From positions 175,108-234,595 of the forward strand of contig NW_019091397.1 in NCBI RefSeq assembly GCF_001949145.1: DNA of 59,488 bases, in the 5' to 3' direction. Shown piece after piece: positions 1-7,890 of the stretch; positions within the stretch are counted from its first letter, which is position 1, and every line of letters starts with the position of its first letter. Under the pieces are notes generated by a model. That model searched no databases and was not told the DNA's origin. It was given only the letters and a program-made list of their open reading frames with translations. The stretch comes from Acanthaster planci. Taxonomy: Eukaryota; Echinodermata; Asteroidea; Valvatida; Acanthasteridae. Both the position numbers and the translations under genes were made by a program.

Positions 1-976
1 ACTTCCGAATCACTTTCTCCACTCGGTTCAGATCATCGGTTTTTCGCACCTTTTGCAATTCTTCCTCGTAAAACGAACCGCGAATAGCTTCACTGTTATA
101 ATCTTTTAATGCGTACACGGGTCTTGTTTGCCGCCCACTGCGTTTGGCTATCGTAAATATCTCCTCGGTCCAGGATGGGAGGTAGGACTTTTCAAAGGTC
201 AGCCGCCGTTTACTGACTCGAACCTTATCTCCCACTTTAAACCGAAATTTAGCGGGTGGCTTGGGCGGCGCATACAGACGTCACCAAACAACGCTTTCAT
301 TCGTACCGGTGACTTCCGCGGGCTTCATTCCAATGGTACAGTGGTGCGAATGGTTGTAGGCCTTTACCAGTGGCCCCAAGACGTCGATGTATTTCAACGT
401 GTTTTTCCACGTAAAGTACCGCCACATGCGAGACTTGAGCGTGCGGTTGAATCTCTCCACGACGGAGGCTTTGACCTCGCTGTTGGTCGTATAGAAATGT
501 GTCCCTTCCGTTTTAAGCATGTCTTGGAACGGACGGTTGGTAAATTCACTGCCTTTATCCGTGTGAATCATCACGGGAGGTCTGCCGCTAGATCTGACCT
601 TGGTCTTGAAAGCATTCACCAGCGCCTTGCTCGATTTATTTTTTAACGGAATAACCCAGGCGTATTTGGGAAACACGTCGATCCAAGTCAGCAAGTATCT
701 ATAGCCTGTATTGTATTTGGATAAATTAGATAGATCTACCAGGTCCAATTGGTGAATTTCGTCCCGACCCACGACCATAACCTTATTTCGTGGATATCTT
801 TTCCTAGCTGGCTTATGCAGCGTGTAAGCATCCTGCCCACGTAGAAAGTGCCGCATTTGTTTTCGCGTTATCTTATATATTCCCGCCCGTTTGGCTGCAC
901 GATACAATTTTTCAACACTGCCCAAACCACTTTCCGCACCAATATCGTAAAACAATGTCTTCAGATAACTTTCCAT
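1..976 (-). pseudogene. Polinton retroviral-type (RVE) integrase, element B copy
   Basis: A DDE integrase that would insert Polinton DNA into the host genome. ATG is at 976. The catalytic triad is visible: first D in HQLDLVDL, second D in HTDKGSEF, E in ASVVERFNR (33 residues after the second D). The reading frame is open from 976 to a TGA at 281-283, just after the ESVVW segment. Homologous sequence continues in frame to the window edge and matches the C-terminal part of the second copy (17470-18533), so the TGA is a nonsense change and the last codons and chromodomain lie off-window. It is about 97% like the second copy by eye over positions 1 to about 730, but clearly more divergent over the N-terminal third. 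The small 1-bp deletion that breaks the A copy near 17567 is absent here. Confidence 0.9.
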
Positions 977-1595
977 GGTCCTATCCCGTCGGAGCTCAAG
1001 TTCAAAATGACAGCCTATTATATTTCGTAAACCTTAAATACACATTTAAATAACGCTGCCTTTGAAACTGATATACTTTTTCTTTCAATTTAATTAAACT
1101 CTATGACACACACCTTTGCATAAAAATCGTACCTCCAAACACAATTGCATAGAAAAGTCAAAATGTTTCAACAAAAATACAAAATCAAAAGAAAACCCAA
1201 AGTTTTAAACAGTGCATTTAAAACAAAAAACAAGCTTTCAATTTTTCAAATAAAAAGTAAAGCAAATGTATGAAACAATAATATTAAAATGAAAAAATAA
1301 ATTATTAACACACACACTTTTGCATACAATTCGCATCTCTAAACACAATTGCATAGGAAAGTCAAAATGTTTCAACAAAAATACAAAATCTAAAGAAAAC
1401 TCAAAGTTTTAAACAGTGCATTTAAAACAAAAAAACAAGCTTTCAATTTTTCAAATAAAAAGTAAAGCGCAAGTATGAAACATTAATATTAAAATGCAAA
1501 AATAATTAAAAATTAAAAGTCATTATTTACAAAACATACATTCACTCAGGGTGCAACGGGTGCCTTTATTCTTCTACATAAGATTTTAGTGCTTC
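977..1595. repeat. AT-rich spacer with two tandem copies of a ~203-bp unit
   Basis: No gene is visible. Positions of roughly 1107-1309 and 1310-1530 are two direct copies of a unit beginning ACACACCTTTGCAT / ACACACTTTTGCAT and containing AAGTTTTAAACAGTGCATTT and CAAGCTTTCAATTTTTC. The copies differ by a few substitutions and indels. The spacer lies between the integrase start and the 3' end of the Pro-rich gene. The equivalent spacer in element A (18534-19246) has unrelated pyrimidine-rich repeats, so this is a fast-changing part of the family. Confidence 0.85.
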
Positions 1596-2337
1596 TTAAG
1601 TGCAAGCTGTTTGTAATTCTATGTATAAAAAATCAAAATAATCGATAATTGCGAAATCTTCGTAGAGATAGCGAGATCTGAGAAAGGGGCTGGCTTGAAC
1701 TCTTGCCAGCCAGCCCTGGAGACCCATCTCGCTATCCCTACGAAGATCGTCCAATATGTCATCAATATATAAATCAAATAAATAATCTGGGGATTCCGTA
1801 ATACACGAGTGCTGTAATTGGGATGGGTGATCGATTATGCACCCGTTGCACCGTGAGTGAATGAATGTTTGAAACATAATTCGAATTATGAGTGCAAAAT
1901 GACAAATTAAATGATTCCTTACTTCCTCCTCAGGATCGAGGAGGACATCTTCGTTTAGTGGTACCTGTGGTGGAGTCATGGGAGGCGTGGGTGGTCGGTT
2001 CCAGCCTTCAGGGCTCATGACAGGAGAAGGCGGGGGGCTTGCGGCCTCGGGGCTCGATGGCGGGGTGGGTGGTAGAGGCCACGCCAATGGCGAGGCCTCC
2101 GGGCTGGGAAGAGGCGATAGGCTCCACGCCAGAGAGGAAGCAGGGCTTGGTGGAGGCGCCTCGGCTTCCATGCAAGATTCTACAAAAGAAAGACAAAACC
2201 TTATTATCGTGAACCGACTTGGTGGTATGTTTGCTGGTTTGTTCTAAACAAAGGAAAACAAAATAATAACTAGAAAACAACTTAACGTCATCGGATCCAG
2301 TCAGGTCGATGACGACTTCGTTGTCATAGGAGGGATC
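1596..2337 (-). pseudogene. SIM / Pro-rich early gene, element B (two 3' exons)
   Basis: Minus-strand remains of a spliced gene also found in element A. A short exon (about 2285-2337) encodes an acidic segment with VVIDLTGSDD, a strong SUMO-interacting-motif pattern. An intron follows, ending in the acceptor TTTCTTTTGTAG at about 2187-2198. A long exon to the stop at 1596 is rich in P, S and A (about 70 residues) and ends with CNGCIIDHPSQLQHSC, a Cys/His pattern shared with A. The exon phases agree only if the donor follows GATGACG, but the bases there are TTAAGT where A has GTAAGT, so the donor GT looks mutated to TT. The 5' exon is missing here because the neighbouring segment is inverted (2338 to about 2830). 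Role unknown; a nuclear regulatory protein is my inference from the motifs. Confidence 0.65.
1656..1747. other. Long imperfect hairpin, pre-miRNA-like
   Basis: Arm 1656-1677 and arm 1726-1747 are reverse complements with one mismatch over 22 bases (CTTCGTAGaGATAGCGAGAT against CTTCGTAGgGATAGCGAGAT). Inside lies a 7-9 nt internal loop and a second stem GGGCTGGC/GCCAGCCC around a loop near 1695-1704. The whole hairpin is about 92 nt with two 22-nt arms, which is the geometry of a pre-miRNA. It lies within the 3' part of the Pro-rich exon. The corresponding region of element A ends before this part, so conservation cannot be tested here. An inverted duplication with no RNA function is the alternative. 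Confidence 0.5.
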
Positions 2338-2830
2338 TGGAGGAGTGGGTTATGCTGGAGGCCCTCACCAACGACGATCCAATGTGGGGGCAAGTGGCAC
2401 CGCCGTCTCCACCGGCAGCAGTTCCCGTCCTAGAGTGGGACATGGGTAAGTTATATTACGTTTTTACTTCGGTGTGTATGTTCATGGAGGAATTCCTCCA
2501 TGGTATGTTGTGGCTAGCTCCTTTCGAAGCACAAGTTTAGCCACTACCCCTATACGGCTAAAATATCTTGCCAATCTTTTCTTGCTTATCACGCAGCTTC
2601 GGATGTGGAAGAGGTGATGGAAGAGCAACCGGAGATCATCGATCTCACAGGGGAAGACGAATTCAATGAGTCTCTCTTCTTTTGTTTTTTGCTATGTACA
2701 TATATTGAGAGTAAGCTAACATCATTCGAAAGATGTTTGTTCACGATATGTCAGTGTGTAATTTTCTTTTATTTTTTTTCGTATATTTCTGGTGATGTTG
2801 GTGACGGAGACTGATGGCGATGATGATACC
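2338..2830 (+). pseudogene. Inverted 5' exons of the SIM gene, element B
   Basis: On the plus strand this segment matches the minus-strand 5' part of the SIM gene of element A. Exon 1 (about 2338-2445) carries EEW..LEA...D.PMWGQV.PP, ends at GACATGG and is followed by GTAAGT at 2446. A second exon begins at 2597 after the acceptor TTATCACGCAG and encodes EEVMEEQPEIIDLTGEDEFNE, again an IDLT SUMO-interacting motif followed by acidic residues. The splice joins in frame. Because the TATA-like promoter (2878-2888) still points to the minus strand while these exons point to the plus strand, the segment has been inverted, with a breakpoint at about 2337 and another near 2830. The gene is therefore broken in B. 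Confidence 0.7.
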
Positions 2831-2877
2831 GTGCGATGAGTTGATTGAGCAAGATGGTCTCCAAGACCGAACCCCTG

Positions 2878-2888
2878 CCCTTTTATCC
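2878..2888 (-). promoter_or_regulatory. TATA-like box shared by elements A and B
   Basis: The minus strand reads GGATAAAAGGG. The same string with the same flanks (TATCCATTT on the plus strand) occurs at 20311-20322 in element A, where it lies about 100 bp upstream of the ATG of the SIM gene. In B the gene body beside it is inverted, so the promoter now faces the antisense of those exons. Confidence 0.55.
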
Positions 2889-2923
2889 ATTTCCAACACC
2901 GTTGAGATCACTGTCAATTTTTT

Positions 2924-3292
2924 TTAACCAATACATAGATCTAATTCATTGATGGCTTCATCAATGGTCGGTATCATTGTCTTGAGCAGCTCCAAGTCCG
3001 AAACAGTAAGGTTAATCCCTCGTCCAGGAGCCAATGAGAAGTCTTTATTTTTCACTTGGTAATAATCTCTAATTTTAATGTACGTTTTTTCGTTGAATGG
3101 TTCAATAACAACGTGCCGGCTGTTTGTCAATTTAAATCTCGCGCTAGACGCGGTTGTCGGATTAACCACTTTCGGTGTCTTCGATGGCTCCGTCATTCGT
3201 TTTTCCAACAAAGCTCTTTTCCTGGATCCCTCTTCAGGTATAATTAAGGCTTTGTGAGATAGATCCAAAGGTTCTTGAGTCCTCTGTTCCAT
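2924..3292 (-). CDS. PC4/Sub1-like ssDNA-binding coactivator, element B
   Basis: Intact 122-residue frame from ATG at 3292. Residues from about 52 to 117 match the PC4 (SUB1) fold: RFKLTNSRHVVIEPFNEKTY, then IKIRDYY, a short loop, PGRGINLT and a final helix with ELLKTMIPTIDEAI. PC4 proteins bind single-stranded or melted DNA and act in transcription and replication. The N-terminal 50 residues hold PLDLS, the pattern bound by CtBP corepressors, and a basic stretch GSRKRALLEKR that may be a nuclear signal. In-frame homology to A continues upstream of this ATG (LNAVSEFR), so the ancestral start may have been further 5'. The element A homologue (20412-21311) carries extra 50-residue repeats. A nuclear regulatory or replication role is inferred from the family. 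Confidence 0.8.
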   Translation of the reverse strand: MEQRTQEPLDLSHKALIIPEEGSRKRALLEKRMTEPSKTPKVVNPTTASSARFKLTNSRHVVIEPFNEKTYIKIRDYYQVKNKDFSLAPGRGINLTVSDLELLKTMIPTIDEAINELDLCIG

Positions 3293-3377
3293 CTCATTAC
3301 GAAATTCTGAGACTGCATTGAGACCATCAAGGTTAAAGACTCTTTGAAATCATCTCGACAATTGTTTGTTTTCATTG

Positions 3378-3734
3378 TTACTCTGGACACAAAAATTCAT
3401 ATGCGCAGCGCATTATGTTGCATTGCTGACAACCCATTATGATTTTTTCGATAGTAGCCTGTTTATGGGTACGATGAAACCACTGCACAAGCGCGTAAAA
3501 ACACTGTCCCCACGGATTATAGTGGTTTTCTACCTTATGATTGTAAATATCTGCTTCCGATAATCCGAGAAAAGAAACGAGCTTTTCCCAAGGTTTACGC
3601 CCGACGTCATCACGCTCCTTTATAAGATTAGAGGCGAGTTGGCTTAACTGAGACTCCGATACCATACGGGCCAAATGATTTAATCGCGGGAAACAATTCT
3701 GCGTTGGAACCTCTAACGGAGGCGTATCTGAGCG
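3378..3734 (-). CDS. Death-domain protein, element B
   Basis: The frame is open for over 110 codons; the first ATG is at 3665 (MVSES). The pattern fits a death domain: LSQLASNLIKE, a loop, KPWEKLVSFLGLSEADI, then N..NPWGQCFYALVQWF, then QATIEKIIMGC. The invariant W, the LGLS..DI helix and the hydrophobic Q...L..W helix are all present. The homologue in element A (21605-21946) aligns from before the domain to the C-terminus (CNI..AYE.L...E). Such six-helix domains mediate homotypic assembly in apoptotic and innate immune signalling, so a viral-type element carrying one suggests interference with host death signalling; that is inference. The same frame continues upstream through one stop (3735-3737) into a short module at 3884, so the two may once have been one protein. 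Confidence 0.75.
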   Translation of the reverse strand, partial: RSDTPPLEVPTQNCFPRLNHLARMVSESQLSQLASNLIKERDDVGRKPWEKLVSFLGLSEADIYNHKVENHYNPWGQCFYALVQWFHRTHKQATIEKIIMGCQQCNIMRCAYEFLCPE

Positions 3735-3884
3735 TTAGAGTTTTCTGGTAGATGACATAGTTTTTAACTCGCAAAGTCTGTGAAGAGCGTACTCCCTCTC
3801 GTCGTCATTGAGTCCAACGGTAGCCAAGAGAAAGCCTATCTTTTCGTACGTTTGACAATTTTGTATTTCTTGATAGATATTCAT
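3735..3884 (-). CDS. Short IYQEIxNCQTY module upstream of the death-domain gene
   Basis: 49 codons from ATG 3884 to TAA 3735-3737. It is clearly related to the first 40 residues encoded at 9812 in element A (shared IYQEI, NCQTY, ER.YALH.LCEL), where the same module precedes the DNA polymerase. Here it lies in the same frame immediately before the death-domain gene. It is either a small separate gene, or the N-terminal part of a module plus death-domain protein broken by a nonsense codon. The predicted structure is helical; I do not recognise the domain. Confidence 0.6.
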   Translation of the reverse strand: MNIYQEIQNCQTYEKIGFLLATVGLNDDEREYALHRLCELKTMSSTRKL

Positions 3885-4611
3885 GTTGCACAGCTTAGAT
3901 TGCGCTCGGCATTGTATAAACGCAGATTTTCCCCCGCTTTTATCTCGTTTCGTCGGTTAAAAATGGTTCAAAATAGACAATAACATCATCTCTAAATATA
4001 AACCAAGGTCAAACATAAAAAATTAAACATTAAAAAAATATAGATAATCCGTCGCCAGCGAGCTCCGCCACACCTCGCGCACACAGAGGGCACCGCCTCC
4101 GTCCCTTACGATCCCATACATGCTCATTTGGCATTCCCCATTACTGCAGGGCGCTACCACTTTCAACCCTTTCTTCCATTCATAATGGACCTCACACGAC
4201 CACGCGCCCAAAGATACTCCACCGACAATAGGATCCACCTTTCCCACGGACTCCTCCAAGACACCGCGGGGCCAACACTCATTAAGGCTACTCCGCTCAC
4301 ACAATAGGATTATCCAACCCATTATTGGCTCTTCAGAACACACACTTCTGTGCGGGGACACCGTCGAACCACCGACCAAGGACACACATTACGTTTATGA
4401 AATCACCGACAATTCATCCATTTTCATAACTATAATATCTTATATCTTTAGGCCATTCTTCTTATACCCCCCTCCCAAGCGATACTCATACAGGTCACCC
4501 ACACCATACACAAGGTCTGTCATTTCTAACACCCCCTCATCCTATACATCACTCAAATTTCATATTTCATACTTATGCATATTAATGTGACCTTTATGGA
4601 TTTTTCAGGAA
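3885..4611. other. Right subterminal region of element B, no clear gene
   Basis: Holds no recognisable gene. A 120-codon frame exists on the minus strand (4023-4385), but it has no homologue in element A, no recognisable domain and starts at an alternative codon; I do not support it as a gene. The region includes stretches rich in C plus A that do not resemble the terminal repeat of A. Confidence 0.5.
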
Positions 4612-4647
4612 AGGTCAAAAGTGTACTGGATTGCCCCCCCCACTACT
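4612..4647 (+). repeat. Right terminal tip of element B
   Basis: The reverse complement from 4647 reads AGTAGTGGGGGGGGCAAT, then GTACACTTTTGACC. The first 18 bases equal both ends of element A, after which similarity is limited to a short GTACACTTTT. Polinton ends normally begin AG, as here. Sequence beyond 4647 is polymerase coding sequence of element C. Confidence 0.8.
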
Positions 4648-6478
4648 GCCAAGGAATGGATACGGCGCCTTGTAAAGTCAATTTACCTTTAAAAGGCCAA
4701 AACATTTTCAAGTTTGAAAAATTACAAAAAAAACAAGACGCTTCATTTTTAATATACGCGTATTTCGAATCTGTTTTGTGGCGTCTCCCGCTAAAACCAT
4801 TAAACACGGTCAAAACTCAAACTCGCAATCCTTGCGGCTATATTTACGCGGTCGTTCGATGCGATGGTATTTGTACCAGTCGCGAAACCTATAGAGGCCA
4901 AGACGCGTTCGTTCATTTCGTACAATCCCTATCGCGAGAAGTTGACACGATTAACAAAACATTTGCTGATCAAAAGCCCCTCGCTTGGTCACTCGAGTTG
5001 CAAAAATCTACGAGAAATGCAATGTCTGCTGGATTTGCGAAAGGCACATCAGTTCAACCAAAGAATCACAGTGCCGATGCCCAATCCCGGACGAGCCAAA
5101 AACTAGAAGTGAAAAGGCGGCTTTTTGTTCCGTAAACGATCGCGGTTTTAGAGACTACATCTGCATGAACTGTGAAAAGCCCATCAACAAGTTTAGAAAA
5201 GTCAGAGATCACTGTCACGTAACGGGTAAATATGGAGGTCCAGCACACGCCCATTGTAATCTAAAACTCAGAGTAGTACGAAATCAAACGCCTATTCCCG
5301 TGATTTTACACAACTTGGAGAAACATGATGTGCATCTAATTATGGAAGGTGCTCGAGCGTTCAGCAGTAGTAAAATCAACGTCATTGCCCAAAACACCGA
5401 GCATTGCGTTTCATTTTCGTTTGACCGACTTAGGTTTCTAGACTCGTTTCATTTCATGGCTGCATCGCTCGATCGATTGGTTAAAAATTGTTCTCCGGGA
5501 GATTTCAGGTTGCTTCGTGAAAAATTTCCAAACAATACAGACCTACTTTTAGAGAAAGGCACTTACCCTTACGAATAAATCGACTCCTTTGACCGATTTG
5601 AAGAAACCGGCCAACCTCCTCCAGACGCCTTTTATAGCTCGTTGAAACAGCAGACTGTTACAGAAGAAGAATGTGTAAGAGCGCAAAATGTGTGGAAAAT
5701 GTTTGACTGTGAAAATCCCGGCGATTATCACGGTCTCTATGTCGAAACAGACACACTGTTGTTTGCCTGCGTATTGAAAACTTTCAGAAAGTCTGTAAAC
5801 CAAACTAAGGTTTAGACCCAGCCAATTATTACACGTCACCGGGGCTATCGTGGGATGTGCTGTTGAACACTCTGATGTTGAATTAGAGCTGCTTTTAAAC
5901 AAACATTGACAAGCACCTATTTTTCGAAAGGGCCAAAAGAGGTGGCATTTGGTTGCAAAACGTTATGCAAAAGCCAATAATTCTGATGTAAAAGAATACG
6001 ACCCCAACATTCAAACGTCTTGCATTATGTATCTGGACACGACCAAGACATGGCCAAGTTTAGTTCAGAGTAAAGCTTCGAAAAGATACGTGTTGGAAGT
6101 AACACTCGATTTTCCGCGGTACTTACATGACAAACACAACGATTTCCCACGAGTACCCGAAAATATCTCAGTCCTAACGAAAGATGTCGGATTAAAAACT
6201 TTGGGCACGAAACACAAATACGTGGTTCACCACCGCACGTTGCAAAAGTACCTAGAACTTGGTTTACAGCTAAAAGAGGTTCACTGAGTAATGTCGTTTA
6301 AATAGGCACCGTGGATGAAAAGTTACATTGATACCGAGTTCCAAAAATTGGCCAAGTCTGATTTTGAAAAGGACTTTTTCAAATTGATGAACCATTTCGG
6401 TATTTGGCAAGACGATGGGAAAGGTTAGATATCGCATCAACGGGCATTTACTGAGAGATTTTCAAGACCCCGATAAGT
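4648..6478 (+). pseudogene. Family B DNA polymerase of element C (protein-primed type)
   Basis: N-terminal part lost to the insertion of element B. Seen in order, across several frames: an exonuclease I segment around IYAYFES (about 4750-4780), where the usual acidic residue of the D-x-E motif is Y; a Cys/His segment CMNCEKP...VRDHCHVTGKYGG..HAHCN (5160-5260) of the endonuclease VII/HNH-like type often embedded in these polymerases; an ExoIII-type DYHGLYVETDTLL (5730-5760); the palm segment IMYLD (about 6026); and the polymerase motif SVFGKTM (about 6398). Disruptions include a frameshift near 4985, TAA at 5576, further frameshifts at 5800-5950 and near 6290-6400, and loss of everything after about 6478, including the YxDTDS motif. 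Clearly dead. Replication enzyme of a virus-like element. Confidence 0.85.
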
Positions 6479-7041
6479 CCCCTGGGTAGAGAGGGTGGCC
6501 TCTCCTGGCGAGTCCATTGGAGCTAATTAACATATTTTTTTTGAAGTCCAAATTCCACGACAACTTATCATATCCTACCTCTGAAAATGCTGAAAAGCCT
6601 GGTTTAGACATTTTACAGCCAGGGCCTCCCCCAGCCAGAATAAATGCAAAAAACCCACACGACCTTGAGCCAGCCTCCGGGCAATTCCCATAAGACTGTT
6701 TACTAATTGGTCCCTTGTGCACAACCTAATGGGCTGTTTACAAAACGGTGCCTGGGGTATACCCAGCAAGAAATTAGACCGAGGGGTACCCCCCAACATG
6801 TCCAATCCCTATACACATTCTAGACTATTGTTACTTAACACATCCCCCCAAGATGTCTGAAAGGAATTCCCCAGATTCCTGCGAGACAATGACCAACACA
6901 AAGCAGGGGGGTTCTCTCCGTCTCATACCTTGCTGCATGTGGCCTGGGGCAGGCAGTGGAATGTTCTTTATCAGTGACAGCTGTCTGGAAATTGTCAGAG
7001 GCCTCGGTCGGCTGTGTCTGAAGTGTTATTTATAAGAATCC
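6479..7041. other. Unassigned insertion or replacement within element C
   Basis: The polymerase frame stops matching after INGHLLRDFQDPDK at about 6475 and a different conserved gene begins near 7042. The 560 bases between are non-coding by eye, of different composition (CCCCTGGG, CCCCCCAAG, AGGCCTCGG), and match nothing else in the window. ATAAG stands at both edges (6475 and about 7033), a possible short target duplication. It replaces the C-terminal half of the polymerase instead of simply splitting it, so a deletion accompanied the insertion. Confidence 0.5.
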
Positions 7042-7480
7042 GTCGAAAATAAGCCCAACGTAAAAGACAGATTGTGTTCAGTCGTAGCTTTGGGCGAGTC
7101 CGAAAAAATGTTTGGGCAAATAGTACGCCCTAAAGGGTATAGAATCTTTAACTCCACAAGAACAAGAAAAGCTGTTTAATTTATACGAAGTTCGATTTGG
7201 CAAAGAAATTGCCAATACACTAGGCAATTCGATTCTAAGTTTATACGGGCGACTTTTAGGCATTGCAACTCCAGTCGAGTTCCTCGTGTTTAATATCGAT
7301 ATGAAATCGGTAAAGGATTTAACAAAAGATTTAAACGACGATTCTATAATTCGTCAGACCATGGGTCATTTGTTGAGTGAGCTGTGTTTCAGATATTATA
7401 AAAGAAGATGGAAACAAAACAGCAAATGCCAGCAGCGACTCCTGCCAACAGTCCAATCAAGAGCCAAGTCCAAACGGTGA
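7042..7480 (+). pseudogene. Conserved small protein of element C, unknown function
   Basis: Two frames joined by one frameshift near 7145. Visible segments are LCSVVALGESEKMFGQIVRP, then SLTPQEQEKLFNLYEVRFGK, then LLGIATPVEF and DDSIIRQTMGHLLSELCFRY. Predicted mostly helical. The LYE.RFG...A and late ..LLSELCFRYYKR pattern resembles a family that recurs downstream of such polymerases in invertebrate elements; no function is known to me. The end overlaps the start of the next frame (ATG 7408). No catalytic motif is seen. Confidence 0.5.
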
Positions 7481-7620
7481 CAACAATTAAAAATCCCAAA
7501 CGAGTAGAACAAGGTAAACACTTGGTCGAACACAACAAGAAAATGAAATTGCAATTCGCCAAAATGAAAATTGGCGAAACAGAAGAACCCGAAACTAAAT
7601 CAGAGAGTAAACTTTATTAA
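7408..7620 (+). CDS. Small basic Lys-rich protein of element C
   Basis: 70 residues from ATG 7408 to TAA 7620. Contains KNPKRVEQGKHLVEHNKKMK, a basic segment typical of a short DNA- or RNA-binding or virion protein in these elements, followed by an acidic tail (GETEEPETKSESK). Starts inside the end of the preceding gene, suggesting tight packing. It is unbroken, but the surrounding genes are dead, so it is unlikely to be expressed. Function unknown. Confidence 0.55.
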   Translation: METKQQMPAATPANSPIKSQVQTVTTIKNPKRVEQGKHLVEHNKKMKLQFAKMKIGETEEPETKSESKLY

Positions 7621-7684
7621 TCCATCGCCGAAAATAGAAATTGGATCATACGCAGTTTAGTAGTTGGAGGAATTGAGATATGCC

Positions 7685-7843
7685 ATGCTTACCAACAAAC
7701 TATTTAATATTAAACCGTCGGATCTAAATAAATTGTCGGTAGACGACGTGGCCAAATTGATCGCGCTGGCCTCGGGCGCATTGGCCACTCAGGGCTGGCT
7801 AGTGTCGCAGGGCATATTGCCGGCAATCTTGCCCACGGGTTAA
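7685..7843 (+). CDS. 52-residue protein of element C
   Basis: ATG 7685 to TAA 7841-7843. The first half is polar (NIKPSDLNKLSVDDVAKLI); the second half is hydrophobic (ALASGALATQGWLVSQGILP), possibly a membrane or membrane-active helix. Placed between two conserved frames with short spacers, as small virion or membrane proteins are in related elements. Not recognised. Confidence 0.45.
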   Translation: MLTNKLFNIKPSDLNKLSVDDVAKLIALASGALATQGWLVSQGILPAILPTG

Positions 7844-7890
7844 AAAGTAAGTTTAAAAACCAGTTTATTATAAAGTAAAATCGGTTTCTT

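Larger units (their letters stand above)
1..4647 (+). mobile_element. Polinton/Maverick-type element B, right part only
   Basis: The block holds, all on the minus strand in its undisturbed parts, a Polinton integrase, a Pro-rich/SIM gene, a PC4-like gene and a death-domain gene. These are the same genes in the same order as the right side of complete element A (17470-22281). It ends at 4647 with a tip whose reverse complement is AGTAGTGGGGGGGGCAAT, the same as both tips of element A. The left half, with polymerase, ATPase and capsid genes, lies before position 1. The flanking DNA after 4647 is PolB coding sequence of element C, so B inserted into that gene. The six bases after the end are gccaag; the matching duplication would be on the unseen left side. 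Beyond the outer 18-20 bp the terminal repeat does not match that of A. Confidence 0.85.

Noticed and set aside
1978-2247. Open frames opposite the Pro-rich exon
   Set aside because: GC-rich low-complexity antisense; the minus-strand frame has conserved motifs and splice sites.
4023-4385. 120-codon minus frame near the end of element B
   Set aside because: Starts at a non-ATG codon, no homologue in element A, no domain.
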